From NCBI GenBank assembly GCA_013214715.1, contig JABSSB010000192.1, forward strand, positions 1-7,823: a DNA stretch of 7,823 bases, given 5' to 3'. The DNA is from Paracoccaceae bacterium (lineage in GTDB: Bacteria > Pseudomonadota > Alphaproteobacteria > Rhodobacterales > Rhodobacteraceae). How positions within the stretch are numbered: the stretch's first letter is position 1; each line of letters begins with the position of its first letter. The notes under the pieces were generated by a model, which was given only the letters and a program-made list of their open reading frames with translations, was not told where the DNA came from and ran no database searches. Made by a program: the position numbers and the translations under genes. Below, one piece after another: positions 5,522 to 7,823 of this stretch.

Positions 5522-6627
5522 GAGAAGGTCTTTCGCGGGTCGAACGCGTCGCGGATTCCTTCGAAGATGAAGACCAGCAGCGACAGCATGATGGCAAAGG
5601 TAAAAAACGCCGTAAACGCCAGCCAAGGCGCTTGCAGGTTCTGCTTGGCCTGCAAGGTCAGCTCTCCCAATGAGGGCGCAGAAGACGGCAGGCCAAAGCC
5701 CAGAAAATCCAGCGAGGCCAGCGTCCCGATCGTGCCCGTCACGATAAAGGGCAGCATGGTCAGCGTCGCCACCATCGCATTGGGCAGCATATGGCGGAAC
5801 ATGATGGTCATATTGCCCACGCCCAGCGCCTTGGCCGCGCGGACATATTCAAGGTTGCGCGCACGCAGGAATTCGGCCCGGACCACGCCCACCAGCGCCG
5901 TCCAGCTAAAGAGCACCGTCAGGAACACCAAAAGCCAGAAACTTCGCCCCAGAATCGCGAACATGATGATGATGATGTATAACGACGGGGTGGCGGACCA
6001 GATCTCGATGATGCGCTGGAAAATCAGATCAAGCCAGCCGCCGAAATAGCCCTGCACCGCGCCCGCGAAAATCCCCACCAAAGAGGCCACGCCCGTCACG
6101 ATCAGCGTGAACAGGATCGACAGGCGGAAGCCATAAATCACCCGCGCCAGCACGTCGCGCTTGGTGTCATCAGTGCCCAGCAGGTTCTGCCCGTTGGGCG
6201 GTAGCGGCGCCGCGCCGGGGCGGTCCACCGTGGTGGTGTAGGAATAAGGGATTGGCGGCCAGATCATCCAGCCTTTTTCAACCTTGACCCCATCGACGGT
6301 GCCTGTGGCCTCGACCTCTTCGATGATGCCTTCGGGATCGTCGAAACACATATCCTGCCCGCCCGAAATGATCAGGCATTGCACCTCGGGGTCGCGATAG
6401 ATGGCTTCGGTCCGGAAATCACCGCCGAAGGTTGTTTCAGGGTAAAAGTTGAAGATCGGCGTGAAATACTCCCCGCGGTATTGCACCACGATGGGTTTGT
6501 CATTGGCGATGAACTCGGCAAAGAGCGACAGGCCGAACAGCACCGAAAAGATGATCAGCGACCAGAAGGCGCGGCCATTGCGGCGGAAATTCCGCCAGCG
6601 GCGCGCGTTGAGCGGGGAGAGTGCCAT
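5518..6627 (-). CDS. yejE: Peptide ABC transporter permease (YejE type)
   Basis: This is one of the two inner-membrane permeases that form the peptide channel. The N-terminus, MALSPLNARRWRNFRRN, followed by a first helix (about 21-40) and ANDKP, is characteristic of YejE. A periplasmic domain (41-150) is followed by helices at about 168-192, 215-250, 285-305 and 336-355. The coupling (EAA) loop that docks with the ATPase is visible as YVRAAKALGVGN, followed by FRHMLPNA (261-284). LDFLGFGLP (306-314) and the ending RDAFDPRKTFS are also family features. At 369 residues it is longer than E. coli YejE (about 340). The extra length is in the periplasmic part, around residues 81-120, and includes Cys84 and Cys94. 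The ATG shares one base with the yejB stop (TGATG), and GAGGG lies at a normal distance upstream. Confidence 0.95.
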   Translation of the reverse strand: MALSPLNARRWRNFRRNGRAFWSLIIFSVLFGLSLFAEFIANDKPIVVQYRGEYFTPIFNFYPETTFGGDFRTEAIYRDPEVQCLIISGGQDMCFDDPEGIIEEVEATGTVDGVKVEKGWMIWPPIPYSYTTTVDRPGAAPLPPNGQNLLGTDDTKRDVLARVIYGFRLSILFTLIVTGVASLVGIFAGAVQGYFGGWLDLIFQRIIEIWSATPSLYIIIIMFAILGRSFWLLVFLTVLFSWTALVGVVRAEFLRARNLEYVRAAKALGVGNMTIMFRHMLPNAMVATLTMLPFIVTGTIGTLASLDFLGFGLPSSAPSLGELTLQAKQNLQAPWLAFTAFFTFAIMLSLLVFIFEGIRDAFDPRKTFS

Positions 6628-7712
6628 CAGCCTTCCCTCTTTTCAAAATCAATGCGCGGATCGACCAGCACATACATCACATCCGACACAATGCCGACGA
6701 CCAGCCCCAAGAGGCCAAAGATGAAAAGCGTGCCGAAGATCACCGGGTAATCACGGGCGACCGCCGCCTCGAACCCCAATCGGCCCAACCCATCGAGCGA
6801 GAAGATCGTTTCGATGATCACCGAGCCCGAGAAGAACACCCCAATGAACACCGCCGGAAAGCTCGCGATCACGATCAGCATCGCGTTGCGGAAGACATGA
6901 CCATAAAGCACCTTGCGCTCTTCCAGCCCTTTGGCACGGGCGGTCATCACATATTGCTTCTTGATCTCATCCAGAAAACTGTTCTTGGTCAGCAGCGTCA
7001 GCGTGGCAAAGGCCGAAATCGTCAAGGCCAGAACTGGCAGGGTAATGTGCCAGAAATAGTCCCCGATCTTGCCAATCAGGCTGAGGTCTTCCCAATTATC
7101 CGAGGTCAGCCCCCGCAGCGGGAAGATCTGGTAATAAGACCCGCCCGCAAACAGCACCAGCAGCAGGATCGCAAAAAGAAACCCGGGTATCGCATAGGCC
7201 ACGATGATCGCGCCGGAGGTCCAGGTATCAAAGCGCGACCCGTCGCGCACCGCTTTGCGAATGCCCAGAGGGATCGACACCAGATAGGCAATCAGTGTCG
7301 CCCAGAGGCCCAGCGTGATCGACACCGGCATCTTTTCCAGCACCAGGTCAGTCACCGAGATCGAGCGGAAATAGCTTTCGCCGAAATCCAGCCGCATATA
7401 GTTCCAGAGCATGGTCAGGAAGCGTTCCAGTGGTGGCTTGTCAAAACCGAATTCCCGCTCGAGCTCTTCGATGAAATCCTGCGGCAAGCCGCGCGCGCCC
7501 GCATATTGCGAATCTCCTCCGCCGACATCCTGATCGACATCGCCGCCACCGCCGGAAATGGTTTCAAACACATCTCCGCCGCCTTCATACTGGGCGATGA
7601 TCTGTTCGATCGGACCGCCCGGGACGAATTGCACCAGCGTGAAATTGATGATCATGATCCCCAGCAGCGTGGGGATCACCAACAGCAGGCGTCGAAGTAT
7701 ATAGGCAGCCAT
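6627..7712 (-). CDS. yejB: Peptide ABC transporter permease (YejB type)
   Basis: This is the partner permease to YejE in the inner membrane, 361 residues long (E. coli YejB has 364). The start MAAYILRRLLLVIPTLLGI leads into the first helix (about 9-30), followed by the conserved VQFVPGGP. Further family blocks are VSITLGLW (130-137), SIPLGIRKAV (146-155), the WHITLPVLAL segment (221-230) and LTKNSFLDE (241-249). The EAA coupling loop runs through QYVMTARAKGLEE (253-265), and the protein ends near VDPRIDFEKREG. About six helices are visible. A Gly- and Asp-rich stretch (residues 44-67) in the periplasmic loop after helix 1 is low in complexity but sits where this family is variable. The ATG lies 9 nt after the yejA stop, with GAGG overlapping the end of yejA as a likely ribosome site. 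Confidence 0.96.
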   Translation of the reverse strand: MAAYILRRLLLVIPTLLGIMIINFTLVQFVPGGPIEQIIAQYEGGGDVFETISGGGGDVDQDVGGGDSQYAGARGLPQDFIEELEREFGFDKPPLERFLTMLWNYMRLDFGESYFRSISVTDLVLEKMPVSITLGLWATLIAYLVSIPLGIRKAVRDGSRFDTWTSGAIIVAYAIPGFLFAILLLVLFAGGSYYQIFPLRGLTSDNWEDLSLIGKIGDYFWHITLPVLALTISAFATLTLLTKNSFLDEIKKQYVMTARAKGLEERKVLYGHVFRNAMLIVIASFPAVFIGVFFSGSVIIETIFSLDGLGRLGFEAAVARDYPVIFGTLFIFGLLGLVVGIVSDVMYVLVDPRIDFEKREG

Positions 7713-7721
7713 GGGGCGGGG

Positions 7722-7823
7722 TTACCTCAGCGCGCCTTCGGCCTTCAGGGCGGCCTCTTTCTCGGCGTTGATCCACCACAGGTCTTCGACCCCCAGCGTG
7801 TAGGGCGGCAGGTTTGCGGGATG
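7722..7823 (-). CDS. yejA: Periplasmic peptide-binding protein, C-terminal end only (YejA type)
   Basis: Only the last 33 codons are in the window, ending at a TAA at 7722-7724; the gene continues beyond position 7823. The visible tail, LPPYTLGVEDLWWINAEKEA, ends with a short Ala- and Lys-rich stretch. A paired Trp and a charged end like this suit a peptide-binding protein of the YejA/OppA class. The main evidence is position: it is the next gene upstream of yejB, 9 nt away on the same strand, where yejA is found in other genomes. The protein would deliver peptides to YejB/YejE in the periplasm. No signal peptide or binding-site residues can be judged from this fragment. Confidence 0.8.
   Translation of the reverse strand, partial: HPANLPPYTLGVEDLWWINAEKEAALKAEGALR

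Noticed and set aside
5521..5626. Longer version of the small membrane protein starting at 5626
   Set aside because: The extra 35 residues lie inside yejE and are rich in Arg and His with no membrane or signal character. The ATGA start at 5521 fits the operon pattern.
7801..7815. TAGGGCGGCAGGTTT near the right edge as a third palindrome copy
   Set aside because: Only the first eight bases match the repeat. No second arm exists, and the segment is coding sequence of yejA.

Overview
The window looks like a piece of an alphaproteobacterial chromosome, most likely a member of the Rhodobacteraceae (Roseobacter group). This rests on high GC (roughly 60-65% by eye), protein sequences that resemble that group, and GC-rich intergenic palindromes of a kind I associate with it. 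Every gene I can support lies on the minus strand, so transcription runs from high to low coordinates.

Upstream part (7823 down to 3619): a YejABEF-type peptide ABC importer. It reads, in order, as the last 33 codons of the solute-binding protein (yejA, running off the window), permease yejB, permease yejE, an unrecognised 107-residue membrane protein, and the fused double-ATPase yejF. The genes overlap or nearly touch (TGATG, ATGA and 1-nt junctions), so this is one translationally coupled operon. The small membrane gene between yejE and yejF is the least expected part. It is also lower in GC than its neighbours.

Middle (3612 down to 2788): a 61-bp palindrome directly after yejF, then about 200 bp with no supported gene, then a degraded cobO (corrinoid adenosyltransferase). 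The remnant has a one-base frameshift in a poly-A run, a damaged Walker A loop, an internal loss of about 65-70 codons, a replaced Walker B glutamate and a lost stop codon. A compound hairpin repeat sits between it and the next gene.

Downstream part (2787 down to 153): an apparently intact cobQ (cobyric acid synthase), then, after a short gap, a membrane regulator with an MHYT sensor and a C-terminal LytTR DNA-binding domain. A second copy of the same palindrome (80-138) follows its stop codon. The two copies are in opposite orientation, although both sit just after the end of a minus-strand gene. They therefore behave like a dispersed repeat used as a 3' end. Positions 1-79 hold no gene I can support.

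Functionally, the upstream operon imports peptides and the downstream group is a leftover of cobalamin biosynthesis. CobQ works on adenosylated cobyrinic acid diamide, so a cell that still uses this cobQ needs a working adenosyltransferase elsewhere in the genome. I see no defence system, CRISPR array, tRNA, rRNA or transposase here.
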